From Exiguobacterium chiriqhucha RW-2 (GTDB lineage Bacteria; Bacillota; Bacilli; Exiguobacteriales; Exiguobacteriaceae), in contig NZ_ATCL01000020.1 of the NCBI RefSeq assembly GCF_000416965.1, positions 372,001 through 436,000 on the forward strand: a stretch of 64,000 bases of DNA, given 5' to 3'. Both the position numbers and the translations under genes were made by a program. Shown here piece by piece: positions 46,721 through 55,204 of the stretch; the first letter of the stretch is position 1, and every line of letters starts with the position of its first letter. The notes beneath the pieces are model-generated. The model made no database searches. It saw only the letters and a program-made list of their open reading frames with translations, and was not told where the DNA came from.

Positions 46721-47647
46721 ATGGAAACGATCCATCTGACGTATCCTGAGACACCAGACCTGGTCCCTTCGGTCATGGTGCTCGGATTTTTTGACGGCGT
46801 CCACACCGGACATCAGGCCGTGATTCGGCATGCGCAGGCGCAAGCAAAACAGCTTGACGTGCCCGTGACCGTCATCACGTTCGACCCGCACCCGAAACAA
46901 GTGTTATCGAACAAACCGGATGCGGTCCGTTACATCACACCGCTCCAGCGGAAATTGAACCGGATTGCCGCACTCGGTGTCGAACGGTGCATCGTCATCA
47001 CGTTCACGAAAGAGTTGGCGAGCCTGTCGCCACAACAGTTCGTGGATGACTATTTGATTGGTGCCGGTGCGGTCCATGTGACGGCAGGTTTTGACTACTC
47101 GTACGGTAAATTCGGCGAGGGGACGATGGAAACGCTGCCGTATCATGCGCGCGGTCGCTTCACGACCTCGGTCGTCGCCGAACAGACGAGCGGCGGCGAA
47201 AAAGTGTCGTCGACGCGGATTCGTCAGTTGCTCGGTGCCGGTGATGTCGATGTGGCGAGCGAATTGCTCGGTACGCCGTACGTTATCTGCGGGGAAGTCA
47301 TCCACGGTGACGCCCGAGGCCGGACGATCGGCTACCCGACGGCGAACGTCGTCATGGACGCATCGTATGTCATGCCGCGTCTAGGCGTCTACGCGACGCG
47401 TGTACGGCTTCAGGACGGTCGGACGTTCGACGCGATGACGAACGTCGGTCGGCGGCCGACGTTCTATGCGACCGGTGACGTCTCAATCGAGAGCCACTTG
47501 TTCGACTTCTCGGAAGATTTATACGGACAATTGATCGAAATCGAATGGATGCACTATTTACGGGACGAGCGGGCGTTCGACGGACTCGACTCGCTCATCG
47601 CCCAACTCAAGCAAGATGAGACGGCAGCTCGGGCAATCCTGTCTTGA
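46721..47647 (+). CDS. ribF: Bifunctional riboflavin kinase/FAD synthetase
   Basis: Converts riboflavin to FMN and FAD. The 308 residues have an N-terminal adenylyltransferase ([43 protein letters not shown]) and a C-terminal flavokinase domain ([20 protein letters not shown] at about 197, then GVYATRVRL and [20 protein letters not shown]). Both active sites look intact. The rpsO promoter begins over its last codons. Confidence 0.96.
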   Translation: METIHLTYPETPDLVPSVMVLGFFDGVHTGHQAVIRHAQAQAKQLDVPVTVITFDPHPKQVLSNKPDAVRYITPLQRKLNRIAALGVERCIVITFTKELASLSPQQFVDDYLIGAGAVHVTAGFDYSYGKFGEGTMETLPYHARGRFTTSVVAEQTSGGEKVSSTRIRQLLGAGDVDVASELLGTPYVICGEVIHGDARGRTIGYPTANVVMDASYVMPRLGVYATRVRLQDGRTFDAMTNVGRRPTFYATGDVSIESHLFDFSEDLYGQLIEIEWMHYLRDERAFDGLDSLIAQLKQDETAARAILS

Positions 47648-47672
47648 CTTTGGATGGGTGGTACGGTATCCT
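47644..47672 (+). promoter_or_regulatory. rpsO promoter
   Basis: The -35 ttgact (47644-47649), overlapping the ribF stop, and the -10 tatcct (47667-47672) are 17 bases apart. Transcription would start near 47679, giving a leader of about 93 bases. Confidence 0.75.
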
Positions 47673-47692
47673 ATTTTGGTACGCAAAGTACA

Positions 47693-47740
47693 CCGCTTCG
47701 CTTGGCTGATCGATTCACCAACGTCGGCTCGGCAACGCGG
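47693..47740 (+). promoter_or_regulatory. Possible structured rpsO leader
   Basis: Short complementary segments could form a branched structure: ccgc 47693-47696 with gcgg 47737-47740, enclosing ttgg 47702-47705 with ccaa 47718-47721. S15 represses its own mRNA through leader structures in Geobacillus and E. coli. The helices here are only four pairs each, so the evidence is weak. Confidence 0.3.
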
Positions 47741-47771
47741 CAATTTTCTATTAAATGGAGGTGGAGAGGCA

Positions 47772-48041
47772 ATGGCACTCTCAAAAGAACGTAAGAACGA
47801 AATCATCGCGGAATACGCGACAAAACAAGGTGACACTGGTTCACCGGAAGTTCAAGTTGCAGTATTGACTGAACAAATCAACACTTTAAACGATCATCTT
47901 CGTACACACAAGAAAGACCACCACTCACGTCGCGGTCTTTTGAAAATGGTTGGACGTCGCCGTAACTTGCTTACGTACCTTCGTAACAAGGACGTTACAC
48001 GTTACCGTGAATTGATTCAACGCCTTGGTCTCCGTCGTTAA
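47772..48041 (+). CDS. rpsO: 30S ribosomal protein S15
   Basis: A primary 16S rRNA binding protein that shapes the 30S platform. The 89 residues (the standard length) start [20 protein letters not shown] at ATG 47772 after ggaggtgg. They contain [20 protein letters not shown] and [21 protein letters not shown] longer frame from 47616 runs back through ribF and is not coding. It is followed by a terminator and then pnp, a widespread pairing. Confidence 0.98.
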   Translation: MALSKERKNEIIAEYATKQGDTGSPEVQVAVLTEQINTLNDHLRTHKKDHHSRRGLLKMVGRRRNLLTYLRNKDVTRYRELIQRLGLRR

Positions 48042-48045
48042 TCCG

Positions 48046-48098
48046 AACGGACCATGTGACGGGCTGGGACACTTGTTCCTAGTCCGTTTCTTCTTTTT
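48046..48098 (+). terminator. Terminator after rpsO
   Basis: The outer stem aacggac/gtccgtt (48046-48052 with 48082-48088) encloses a shorter ggga/ttcc hairpin and is followed by the T-rich run ttcttctttttt. It separates rpsO from pnp. Confidence 0.75.
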
Positions 48099-48112
48099 TA
48101 GGAGGAAAATCA

Positions 48113-48142
48113 TTAGACATTCATATGAATGAGTTACATAAT
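48113..48142 (+). promoter_or_regulatory. Probable pnp promoter with palindrome in spacer
   Basis: The -35 ttagac (48113-48118) and -10 cataat (48137-48142) are 18 bases apart. The spacer contains most of a perfect 14-bp palindrome, cattcatatgaatg (48118-48131), which could be an operator or simply AT-rich spacer. Confidence 0.5.
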
Positions 48143-48173
48143 AAACTAGATAAGGTTTGAGAGGAGAATGTTC

Positions 48174-50390
48174 ATGTTAGGTACGAAACAAGTATTTTCT
48201 ACAGAATGGGGCGGGCGTCCGCTGTCTGTAGAAGTCGGGCAACTTGCGAAACAAGCAAACGGCTCGGCACTCGTCCGTTATGGGGACACGGTCGTGCTCG
48301 CCACGGTCACAGCATCGAAAGCGCCGAAGGATTTAGATTTCTTCCCGCTCACGGTCAACTATGAAGAAAAATTATACTCGGTCGGTAAAATTCCTGGAGG
48401 TTTCCTCCGTCGGGAAGGTCGTCCTGGGGAGAACGCGATTTTGACATCGCGCCTCATCGACCGTCCGATCCGTCCGCTTTTCCCGGATGGCTTCCGTCAT
48501 GATATCCAAGTGATGATTTACGTCATGTCGAACGACCCGGACTGCCCAGCTGAGATGGCCGGTATGCTCGGAACGTCAATCGCACTCTCGATTTCAGACA
48601 TCCCGTTTGATGGCCCGATCGCCGGTGCGACAGTCGGACGCGTCAACGGTGAGTTCGTCGTCAACCCGACGACGGCTCAGCTCGAACAGACAGACCTCGA
48701 ACTCCAAGTCGCCGGAACGGCAACTGCAATCAACATGGTTGAAGCAGGCGCCAACGAAGTACCGGAAGACGTCATGCTCGAGTCAATCTTGTTCGGTCAT
48801 GAAGAAATCAAGAAATTGGTCGCTTTCCAAACGGAAATCGTCGAAGCTGTTGGAAAACCGAAGTTCGAATACACGGTATCGAAATTTGATGACGCCTTGA
48901 CGGCTGAGCTCGAAGCAGCTCGTCCAGAAATCAACGCTGCGGTTCAAGTCGAAGAGAAGCATGCGCGTGATGCAGCAATCAACGAAGTGATTGCCAAGTA
49001 CGTCGCCATCTACGAAGAGCGCCTTGTCGACGAGCCGGCCAAGTTGAAAGAAGTGTCTGGCATCTTGAATAAATTTGTCAAAGATGAAGTTCGCCGTCTC
49101 ATCACGGTCGATAAAGTTCGTCCGGACGGTCGTCGCCCGGAAGTCATCCGTCCACTTGCGTCGGAAACGGGCTTATTGCCACGCGCCCATGGCGTTGGGT
49201 TGTTCACACGTGGACAAACACAAGTCATGTCGGTGGCGACACTCGGCGTCATCGGAGATGCTCAAATCATCGACGGCATCGGTCTCGAAGAGAACAAGCG
49301 CTTCATGCACCATTACAACTTCCCGCCGTTCTCGGTCGGAGAAGCTCGTCCGGTGCGTGCGCCAGGTCGTCGTGAAATTGGTCACGGTGCTCTCGGAGAA
49401 CGTGCGTTGCTCCCGGTCATCCCGAAAGAAGCCGACTTCCCGTACACGATTCGTCTCGTCTCGGAAGTACTCGAGTCGAACGGTTCAAGTTCACAGGCGT
49501 CAATCTGTGGTTCGACACTCGCTCTCATGGATGCAGGGGTTCCAATCAAGGCACCGGTTGCCGGGATTGCGATGGGTCTCATCATGGAAGGCGAACATTA
49601 CACGGTTCTCACGGACATCCAAGGACTCGAAGATCACCTCGGTGACATGGACTTCAAAGTCGCTGGAACGAAAGACGGGATCACGGCGCTCCAAATGGAT
49701 ATCAAAATCGCCGGAATCACGCGTGAGATTTTGGAAGAGGCACTCGAACAAGCACGTTCAGGCCGTCTCCACATCTTGAATCATATGCTTGAGACGCTCG
49801 ACGCACCGCGTCCGCAGTTGTCGAAGTATGCACCGAAAATCGTGACGATGACGATCAATCCGGATAAGATCCGCGATGTGATTGGACCGGGCGGGAAGAT
49901 GATTAACAGCATCATCGACCAAACGGGCGTCAAAATCGATATCGAGCAAGACGGAACGGTCTTCATCGCGTCGACCGATCAAGATGGCATCGATATGGCG
50001 ATGGCCCTCATCGGCGACATCGTCCGTGAAGTCGTCGTCGGCGAAGAGTTCGATGCAACGGTCCGCCGCATCGAGAAGTTCGGCGCGTTCGTCGAATTGT
50101 TCAAAGGGAAAGACGCGCTCGTCCACGTCTCTGAGTTCAGCTTAGAGCGTGTCGCGAACGTGGAAGACGTCGTTAAACTCGGCGATACAATCAAAGTCCG
50201 TGTGACAGAGATTGACGACAAAGGCCGAGTCAATGCCTCACACAAAGTGCTCATCCTTGAAGGATTATCACCGGAAGAACGTGAAGCATACGAAGCAAAA
50301 CGTAAAGCGCAGCGCGAAAGCCGTCCACCACGTGACAGCCGTCCGCCGCGTCGTGACGGAGACCGTCGTCCGCCACGCTCGACAAACTAA
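48174..50390 (+). CDS. pnp: Polynucleotide phosphorylase
   Basis: Phosphorolytic 3'-to-5' exoribonuclease of RNA turnover. It is 738 residues from ATG 48174; ATG 48168 is in frame but too near the ribosome-binding site gagaggag. Two RNase PH domains ([20 protein letters not shown] in the first; [20 protein letters not shown] in the second) flank a helical linker. A KH domain ([20 protein letters not shown] at about 567) and an S1 domain ([20 protein letters not shown]) follow. The last 30 or so residues are a basic Arg/Pro tail, [19 protein letters not shown], suited to RNA or protein contacts. Confidence 0.97.
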   Translation: MLGTKQVFSTEWGGRPLSVEVGQLAKQANGSALVRYGDTVVLATVTASKAPKDLDFFPLTVNYEEKLYSVGKIPGGFLRREGRPGENAILTSRLIDRPIRPLFPDGFRHDIQVMIYVMSNDPDCPAEMAGMLGTSIALSISDIPFDGPIAGATVGRVNGEFVVNPTTAQLEQTDLELQVAGTATAINMVEAGANEVPEDVMLESILFGHEEIKKLVAFQTEIVEAVGKPKFEYTVSKFDDALTAELEAARPEINAAVQVEEKHARDAAINEVIAKYVAIYEERLVDEPAKLKEVSGILNKFVKDEVRRLITVDKVRPDGRRPEVIRPLASETGLLPRAHGVGLFTRGQTQVMSVATLGVIGDAQIIDGIGLEENKRFMHHYNFPPFSVGEARPVRAPGRREIGHGALGERALLPVIPKEADFPYTIRLVSEVLESNGSSSQASICGSTLALMDAGVPIKAPVAGIAMGLIMEGEHYTVLTDIQGLEDHLGDMDFKVAGTKDGITALQMDIKIAGITREILEEALEQARSGRLHILNHMLETLDAPRPQLSKYAPKIVTMTINPDKIRDVIGPGGKMINSIIDQTGVKIDIEQDGTVFIASTDQDGIDMAMALIGDIVREVVVGEEFDATVRRIEKFGAFVELFKGKDALVHVSEFSLERVANVEDVVKLGDTIKVRVTEIDDKGRVNASHKVLILEGLSPEEREAYEAKRKAQRESRPPRDSRPPRRDGDRRPPRSTN

Positions 50391-50397
50391 TCATGAT

Positions 50398-50425
50398 GGC
50401 CATCGTCTGGTGCGATGGCCTTTTT
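50398..50425 (+). terminator. Terminator after pnp
   Basis: A perfect 8-bp stem ggccatcg/cgatggcc (50398-50405 with 50413-50420) with a 7-base loop is followed by five T. The next start lies 15 bases further on. Confidence 0.88.
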
Positions 50426-50440
50426 CATAGGAGTGATAAC

Positions 50441-51658
50441 ATGGAATGGATCACATTAGACAACGGCGTCCGCATCGTGATTGAACCGATGGCGGATGTC
50501 CGCAGCACGTCGACCGGTGTCTTTATCAAAGCCGGAACTCGGACCGAAGACATGACCGAGATTGGCATCAGCCACTTGATTGAACATATGTTATTTAAAG
50601 GAACGAAGACGCGAACGGCAAAAGAAATCGCGTCGTTCTTCGATGAGCTCGGAGGCAGCGTCAACGCGTTCACGTCGAAAGATCATACGTGCTATTACGT
50701 GAAGACGCTTGACGAGCACGCGGTCATCGCGTTCGATGCGCTCGCCGACATGCTGTTCGATTCGTTATTTGATGAGACGGAGCTCGAGAAAGAGAAGCGG
50801 GTCGTCTTAGAAGAGATTAAAATGTATGAGGACACACCGGAAGACCTCGTCCACGAGCTGCTCGCGAAAGCCGTCTATAAGGACGACATCCTTGCCGAAC
50901 CGATTCTCGGGACGGAAGCGAGCGTCCTCGGACTATCGCGGGACCAACTGCTCCGTTACGTCGCTTCGACGTACACGGGCAATCGTGTCGTCGTTTCAAT
51001 TGCCGGGCATGTGACCGATGAATTGATTGAGGCGGTCAAGACAAGGTTTGCCGACCTCCCATCAGGGGAATCTCCGAAAGAATCGACGACTCCGATTTTA
51101 TACAGTGACGTGATGAAAAAACAGAAAGAGACAGAGCAAGCACACCTCTGTTGGAACTTTGAGGCGATTGCCGCCAAAGATGACCGTCTGCCGCATTTGG
51201 CCTTGATGAACAATGCCATCGGGGCCACGATGTCATCACGTCTTTTCCAGTCGATTCGAGAAGAAGAGGGGCTGGCATACTCGATTTACTCGTACTACAC
51301 GACGTTCGATGACCACGGGACGTTCACCATCTATATCGGGACATCTCCGGATACGCTCGCCCAAGTCGAGACGATTATGACGCGCGAACTCGAGACGTTG
51401 ATTGCGGACGGATTGTCCGACGAGGAAGTCGAGAAAGGCAAGCGCCAATTGAAAGGCTCGCTCGTCCTCGGGAATGAGAGTACGAGTGCCCGCATGAACC
51501 GAAACGGTCGAAACCTCGTCCTGCTCGACGATGTCGAGGACTTGAACGAGGTGCTCGATAAAATCGATCGCATCGATGTGCATGGTGTCAACGCCTTAAT
51601 CAGAGAGGTGCTCAGCCACGCCCCTGCCAAATCTTATGTCCTTCCGTCCGAAGACTGA
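50441..51658 (+). CDS. mlpA: M16-family zinc peptidase (MlpA/YmxG-like)
   Basis: A 405-residue member of the mitochondrial-processing-peptidase-like M16 family. The inverted zinc motif is HLIEH (H45, E48, H49) in GISHLIEHMLFKGTKTRTAK, with the downstream Glu in the LEKEKRVVLEEIKMYEDTPE region. The C-terminal half is the inactive M16_C domain (SRLFQSIREEEGLAYSIYSY). The B. subtilis counterpart follows ylxY after pnp; ylxY is missing here. The physiological substrate is unknown. The start follows aggagtgataac. Confidence 0.92.
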   Translation: MEWITLDNGVRIVIEPMADVRSTSTGVFIKAGTRTEDMTEIGISHLIEHMLFKGTKTRTAKEIASFFDELGGSVNAFTSKDHTCYYVKTLDEHAVIAFDALADMLFDSLFDETELEKEKRVVLEEIKMYEDTPEDLVHELLAKAVYKDDILAEPILGTEASVLGLSRDQLLRYVASTYTGNRVVVSIAGHVTDELIEAVKTRFADLPSGESPKESTTPILYSDVMKKQKETEQAHLCWNFEAIAAKDDRLPHLALMNNAIGATMSSRLFQSIREEEGLAYSIYSYYTTFDDHGTFTIYIGTSPDTLAQVETIMTRELETLIADGLSDEEVEKGKRQLKGSLVLGNESTSARMNRNGRNLVLLDDVEDLNEVLDKIDRIDVHGVNALIREVLSHAPAKSYVLPSED

Positions 51659-51659
51659 C

Positions 51660-51688
51660 TTGAAACCGAATTGTAAGTTCTCTACACT
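51660..51688 (+). promoter_or_regulatory. Promoter of the murE-femX-M15 cassette
   Basis: The -35 ttgaaa (51660-51665) and -10 tacact (51683-51688) have a 17-base spacer. The promoter starts two bases after the mlpA stop and would give a leader of about 45 bases. Confidence 0.75.
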
Positions 51689-51741
51689 GATTAAGAGGTA
51701 TTCTTTACTTTGGACAGGAACAGGTGAAAGAAGGGAAAGAC

Positions 51742-53202
51742 TTGAACTTAACGGATTTAGCTAAACACATTCAATTGATTAATCAACCAAACTTACAAGC
51801 CATCCCAGTGACCCATGTGACGACCGACTCGAGAGAAGTCGTCCCTGGGACGCTGTTCGTCGCCATCAAAGGCTATACGGTCGACGGCCATGACTATGCC
51901 GAATTGGCGGTCAGCAAAGGGGCCGTAGCCGTCGTCAGCGAGCGTCCGCTCTCGTTAAGCGTACCGAACTTAATCGTGCGCGACAGCACACGATCGGTCG
52001 GCCTCTTAGCGTCGGCGTTCTATCAGTATCCGTCTGAACAGATGCGTCTGTTCGGGATCACGGGGACGAACGGCAAGACGACGACAACGACGATTTTGCG
52101 CGACGTCCTCACCGAGCTCGGTCATAGCACCGGATTGATCGGCACGGTCGAGGTCCGCATCAACGATACGGTCGTCCCAAGTAAAAATACGACACCGCAA
52201 AGCTCGGAGCTACAACAGTTGCTCGCCCGGATGCACGCAGAAGGCGTGACCGATGTGATGATGGAAGTGTCATCGCACGGACTCGAACTCGGCCGTGTCA
52301 TCGGGACGGACTTTGATATCGTCGGATTCACGAACTTGACGCACGACCATCTCGATTTCCACGGTACGTTCGAGAACTATGCGCGAGCGAAAGGCCTACT
52401 GTTCGCACAGCTCGGACAGATGGCGTCACGTCACAAGGTCGCCGTACTAAACGCAGACGACCCGTACAGCAAGCTGTATGAGACGATGACAGGGGCGCGA
52501 GTAATTACTTATGCGATTGACGCGATGGCAGACGTGACGGCATCAGATATCGTTCAGACGCTGTCAGAGACGAGCTTTTGCCTCAACTATCAAGGCGAAC
52601 GCCATCCGTTGACGGTTCAATTCATCGGCCGCTTCAACGTGTATAACATCTTGCTCGCGACAGGTTGCCTGCTCGCGGCAGGCTATCGCTTGCCCGAAAT
52701 CGTCCAGGCGCTCGAAGCGATCCATCCGGCCAAAGGGCGGATGCAACGCCTCGATGTGCCGGGCTATAACGTCTATGCGGATTACGCCCACACGCCCGAC
52801 GGCATCGAGCAATGCTTGAAGTCGCTCGTCGGCGTGCCGAAAGAGAAGATTGTATTCTTAATCGGGACAGGCGGAAATCGTGACGTTACGAAGCGACCGA
52901 CGATGGGAGAGATGGCCTCGAAGTATGCGGGAACGGTCGTCATCACGACGGACGATCCACGCTTTGAAGCCTACGACTCAATCACGAGCGGCATCGCTGC
53001 CGGGATGACCCACGACAATTTCGTTGAGATCGGGGACCGCGAAGAGGCGGTCCGCTACGCGGCCAAATTGGCCGAGTCCGATAACATCGTCGTCCTGGCC
53101 GGCAAAGGACATGAGAAATATCAAATCATTGGGAATGAGAAAATTCCGCTAGATGAAGAAGCGATCGTCCGAGCGACAATTTTGAAGACGGAGGAATCAT
53201 GA
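51742..53202 (+). CDS. murE: UDP-N-acetylmuramoyl-tripeptide synthetase MurE, probably lysine-adding
   Basis: Mur ligase adding the third residue of the peptidoglycan stem peptide in the cytoplasm. The 486 residues start at TTG 51742 (MNLTDLAKHIQLI) after gaagggaaa. It has the UDP-binding N-domain (FVAIKGYTVDGHDYAELAVS), ATP loop GITGTNGKTTT (about 105-115) and KNTTPQSSELQQLLARMHAE. Its substrate motif reads DDPRFE (D404-E409). The diaminopimelate enzymes have DNPR here, while the lysine-adding Thermotoga enzyme is reported to have DDPR. L-Lys specificity is therefore inferred, supported by the adjacent femX-like gene. This locus holds dapG/dapA in B. subtilis. Confidence 0.93.
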   Translation: MNLTDLAKHIQLINQPNLQAIPVTHVTTDSREVVPGTLFVAIKGYTVDGHDYAELAVSKGAVAVVSERPLSLSVPNLIVRDSTRSVGLLASAFYQYPSEQMRLFGITGTNGKTTTTTILRDVLTELGHSTGLIGTVEVRINDTVVPSKNTTPQSSELQQLLARMHAEGVTDVMMEVSSHGLELGRVIGTDFDIVGFTNLTHDHLDFHGTFENYARAKGLLFAQLGQMASRHKVAVLNADDPYSKLYETMTGARVITYAIDAMADVTASDIVQTLSETSFCLNYQGERHPLTVQFIGRFNVYNILLATGCLLAAGYRLPEIVQALEAIHPAKGRMQRLDVPGYNVYADYAHTPDGIEQCLKSLVGVPKEKIVFLIGTGGNRDVTKRPTMGEMASKYAGTVVITTDDPRFEAYDSITSGIAAGMTHDNFVEIGDREEAVRYAAKLAESDNIVVLAGKGHEKYQIIGNEKIPLDEEAIVRATILKTEES

Positions 53203-53205
53203 TTT

Positions 53206-54459
53206 ATGGCAGTACAACCGATCACCTTGACAGAAAAAGAGCACGACGAGTTCGTCAAAACACATGACCGTGGGGATTTGCTTCAACTCTCAAGTTGGGC
53301 CAACGTCAAACGACAAAACGGCTGGTTCGCCGAGCGGATCGCCGTCGCGACCAATGGTGTGACGAGCGGGGTCGCGTTACTCTTGTTCAAACGCGTACCT
53401 AAACTCCCGTTCACGCTTTGCTACGCGCCGCGCGGTTTCGTCGTCGACTATGACGATGTGGCTTCGTTGACCGCGTTGACCGAAGAAGCGAAACGGGTCG
53501 CCAATGCGAATAAAGCGATTACCGTGAAAATCGATCCAAATATCGACCGAGACGAAGTGCCAGGCCTGTTGACGGAAATGGCTAGCCTCGGTTTTAACCA
53601 TAAAGGATACGGCGGCGGGTTCGATTACGCCCAGCCTCGGTTCACGATGGAGACGGACTTGCGTCCGAGCGAGAAAGAGATTTTTGGCAAGTTCCATCAT
53701 AAGTTCCGCTATAACGTGCGTTTGGCAGAACGAAAAGGAATCGTCTGCACGGAAGTCGGTCGCGATGGTCTCCAGACGTTCGCGGAGTTGATGAAAGTGA
53801 CAGGCGAGCGGGACGGCTTTGCCATCCGCGGCCTTGATTACTTCGAGAACTTATACGATTGCCTGCAGCCAGGGGACGCGCGTCTGTTCTTGACGAAACT
53901 CGAACCGAAGCTCGCGCTCGACCAACAGATGGCCACGCTCGAAAAAGCCGAACGTGACCTCGGCAAGATTGAACGTTCCCTCGAGACGGAGACGGTGGAG
54001 AAGAAACGGACGAGTCTGTTGAACCGTCAAAAGCAGACGGGCGAACAGATTGAAAAGATTAAAGCTGCGTTGCCGGAACTGAATGAGTTGCACGACAAGT
54101 ACCCGAACGGGCTCGTCTTATCGGGCGGTCTGTTGACGTTAGCCGGACGACGCTCGTATTACTTGTACGGCGCGTCTTCGAACGAGTTCCGTGACTTCAT
54201 GCCGAACCACCTCATGCAATGGACGATGATGCAAGCGGCCAAGGCGAGCGGGGCCGAACGCTATGATTTCGGTGGCGTATCGGGCAGCACCGACGCCGAT
54301 GATGAGTATGCGGGTCTGTATGCGTTCAAATCAGGTTGGGGTAGCGATATGATCGAGAAGGTCGGCGAGTTCGATCTCGTCTTGAATCGTCCGCTCTATT
54401 TCGCCCTTGAAACAGGATTACCGCTCGTCAAAGGACTCCGTAAACGGTTGCGCCGATGA
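53206..54459 (+). CDS. FemX/FemAB-family peptidoglycan bridge aminoacyltransferase
   Basis: A 417-residue FemABX-type protein with two GNAT-like halves. The helical arm (about 245-300, QQMATLEKAERDLGKIERSL followed by more Glu/Lys-rich heptads) is the tRNA-binding coiled coil seen in FemA. Characteristic segments are LLQLSSWANVKRQNGWFAER, FGKFHHKFRYNVRLAERKGI and the C-terminal YDFGGVSGSTDADDEYAGLY. Such enzymes transfer the first bridge residue, often glycine, from aminoacyl-tRNA to Lys of lipid II. It directly follows murE and overlaps the M15 peptidase by four bases. The amino acid transferred cannot be read from the sequence. Confidence 0.9.
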   Translation: MAVQPITLTEKEHDEFVKTHDRGDLLQLSSWANVKRQNGWFAERIAVATNGVTSGVALLLFKRVPKLPFTLCYAPRGFVVDYDDVASLTALTEEAKRVANANKAITVKIDPNIDRDEVPGLLTEMASLGFNHKGYGGGFDYAQPRFTMETDLRPSEKEIFGKFHHKFRYNVRLAERKGIVCTEVGRDGLQTFAELMKVTGERDGFAIRGLDYFENLYDCLQPGDARLFLTKLEPKLALDQQMATLEKAERDLGKIERSLETETVEKKRTSLLNRQKQTGEQIEKIKAALPELNELHDKYPNGLVLSGGLLTLAGRRSYYLYGASSNEFRDFMPNHLMQWTMMQAAKASGAERYDFGGVSGSTDADDEYAGLYAFKSGWGSDMIEKVGEFDLVLNRPLYFALETGLPLVKGLRKRLRR

Positions 54460-55109
54460 AATGGACCGGCGTCTTGACGTTCGCGATGACGGCTTTTTTA
54501 GTCGGAATCTTTTTAGCGTATACGTTGTCACGTCCGGGGCCGATGCCATGGGTCGATGAACCGACGTTCGAGGCGGGGATGTGTGAGCGCAACTCGCGCT
54601 CGGAAGCGGTCATCGTCGAGCGTAGCGAGAAGGCGTTCGCCAAACTGCATCCGCACGTCCGGGAGCGGAGTGAATCGTTCGTACGGCTAGCCTATTCGTG
54701 CCTCGGTCTCGAGGTTCGCCTGACGTCAGGATACCGTTCAGCCGATGAACAGAACGCCCTGTACGCCCAAGGTCGTTCGAAACCAGGTCAAGTCGTGACG
54801 AACGCCAAAGCAGGTGAGAGCTACCATAACTATGGCCTTGCCGTCGACTTCGTCATCATTCACAACAACCGCGCCGACTATGATTTGGAGTCGGACCACA
54901 ATCGGTCGGATGAACCGGATTGGCAAGAACTAGGGGAGCTCGGCAAGGCGCTCGGCTTCGAATGGGGCGGGGATTGGAGAAGTTTTCCGGATTACCCACA
55001 CTTACAAATGGACTTCGGTTTGTCGATTCGTCAGCTCGCTTCCGGGAAACGTCCGGATGACAAAGCGACGATGCCGCTTGCCGATGTGATGAAACCTCTC
55101 GTCGATTGA
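54456..55109 (+). CDS. M15-family (CwlK-type) peptidoglycan peptidase
   Basis: A 217-residue exported or membrane-anchored peptidase with one N-terminal membrane segment (about 5-24, possibly a signal anchor). The catalytic domain has RLTSGYRSADEQNALYAQGR, the SxHxxGxAxD zinc motif SYHNYGLAVD (H124, D131) and the third ligand His in DYPHLQMDF (about H182). The pattern fits the M15C L-alanyl-D-glutamate endopeptidases such as B. subtilis CwlK rather than VanY D,D-carboxypeptidases, but the distinction is inferred. Two cysteines (about 43 and 82) lie outside the membrane and could form a disulfide. It overlaps the FemX-like gene. Confidence 0.87.
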   Translation: MKWTGVLTFAMTAFLVGIFLAYTLSRPGPMPWVDEPTFEAGMCERNSRSEAVIVERSEKAFAKLHPHVRERSESFVRLAYSCLGLEVRLTSGYRSADEQNALYAQGRSKPGQVVTNAKAGESYHNYGLAVDFVIIHNNRADYDLESDHNRSDEPDWQELGELGKALGFEWGGDWRSFPDYPHLQMDFGLSIRQLASGKRPDDKATMPLADVMKPLVD

Positions 55110-55118
55110 ACGGAAATG

Positions 55119-55147
55119 TTGGCATATCAGCAGTTTTCCGATACAAT
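55119..55147 (+). promoter_or_regulatory. Promoter of the RNase J gene
   Basis: The -35 ttggca (55119-55124) and -10 tacaat (55142-55147) are 17 bases apart. The promoter lies just after the M15 peptidase stop and 58 bases before the GTG start. Confidence 0.85.
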
Positions 55148-55204
55148 ATTCAGTAGCGATAAGTGGACGAAACAGAATATGCAACATCTAGGAGGTTTTT
55201 GTTA

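Noticed and set aside
45935-46900. Long minus-strand open frame (321 codons) opposite truB/ribF
   Set aside because: It lies wholly opposite two well-supported genes, spans their junction, shows no recognisable domain and has Asp/Arg/His-rich composition typical of antisense frames in this codon usage.
47616-47771. N-terminal extension of rpsO
   Set aside because: It overlaps ribF, the rpsO promoter and its leader. S15 is 89 residues in most bacteria, matching ATG 47772.
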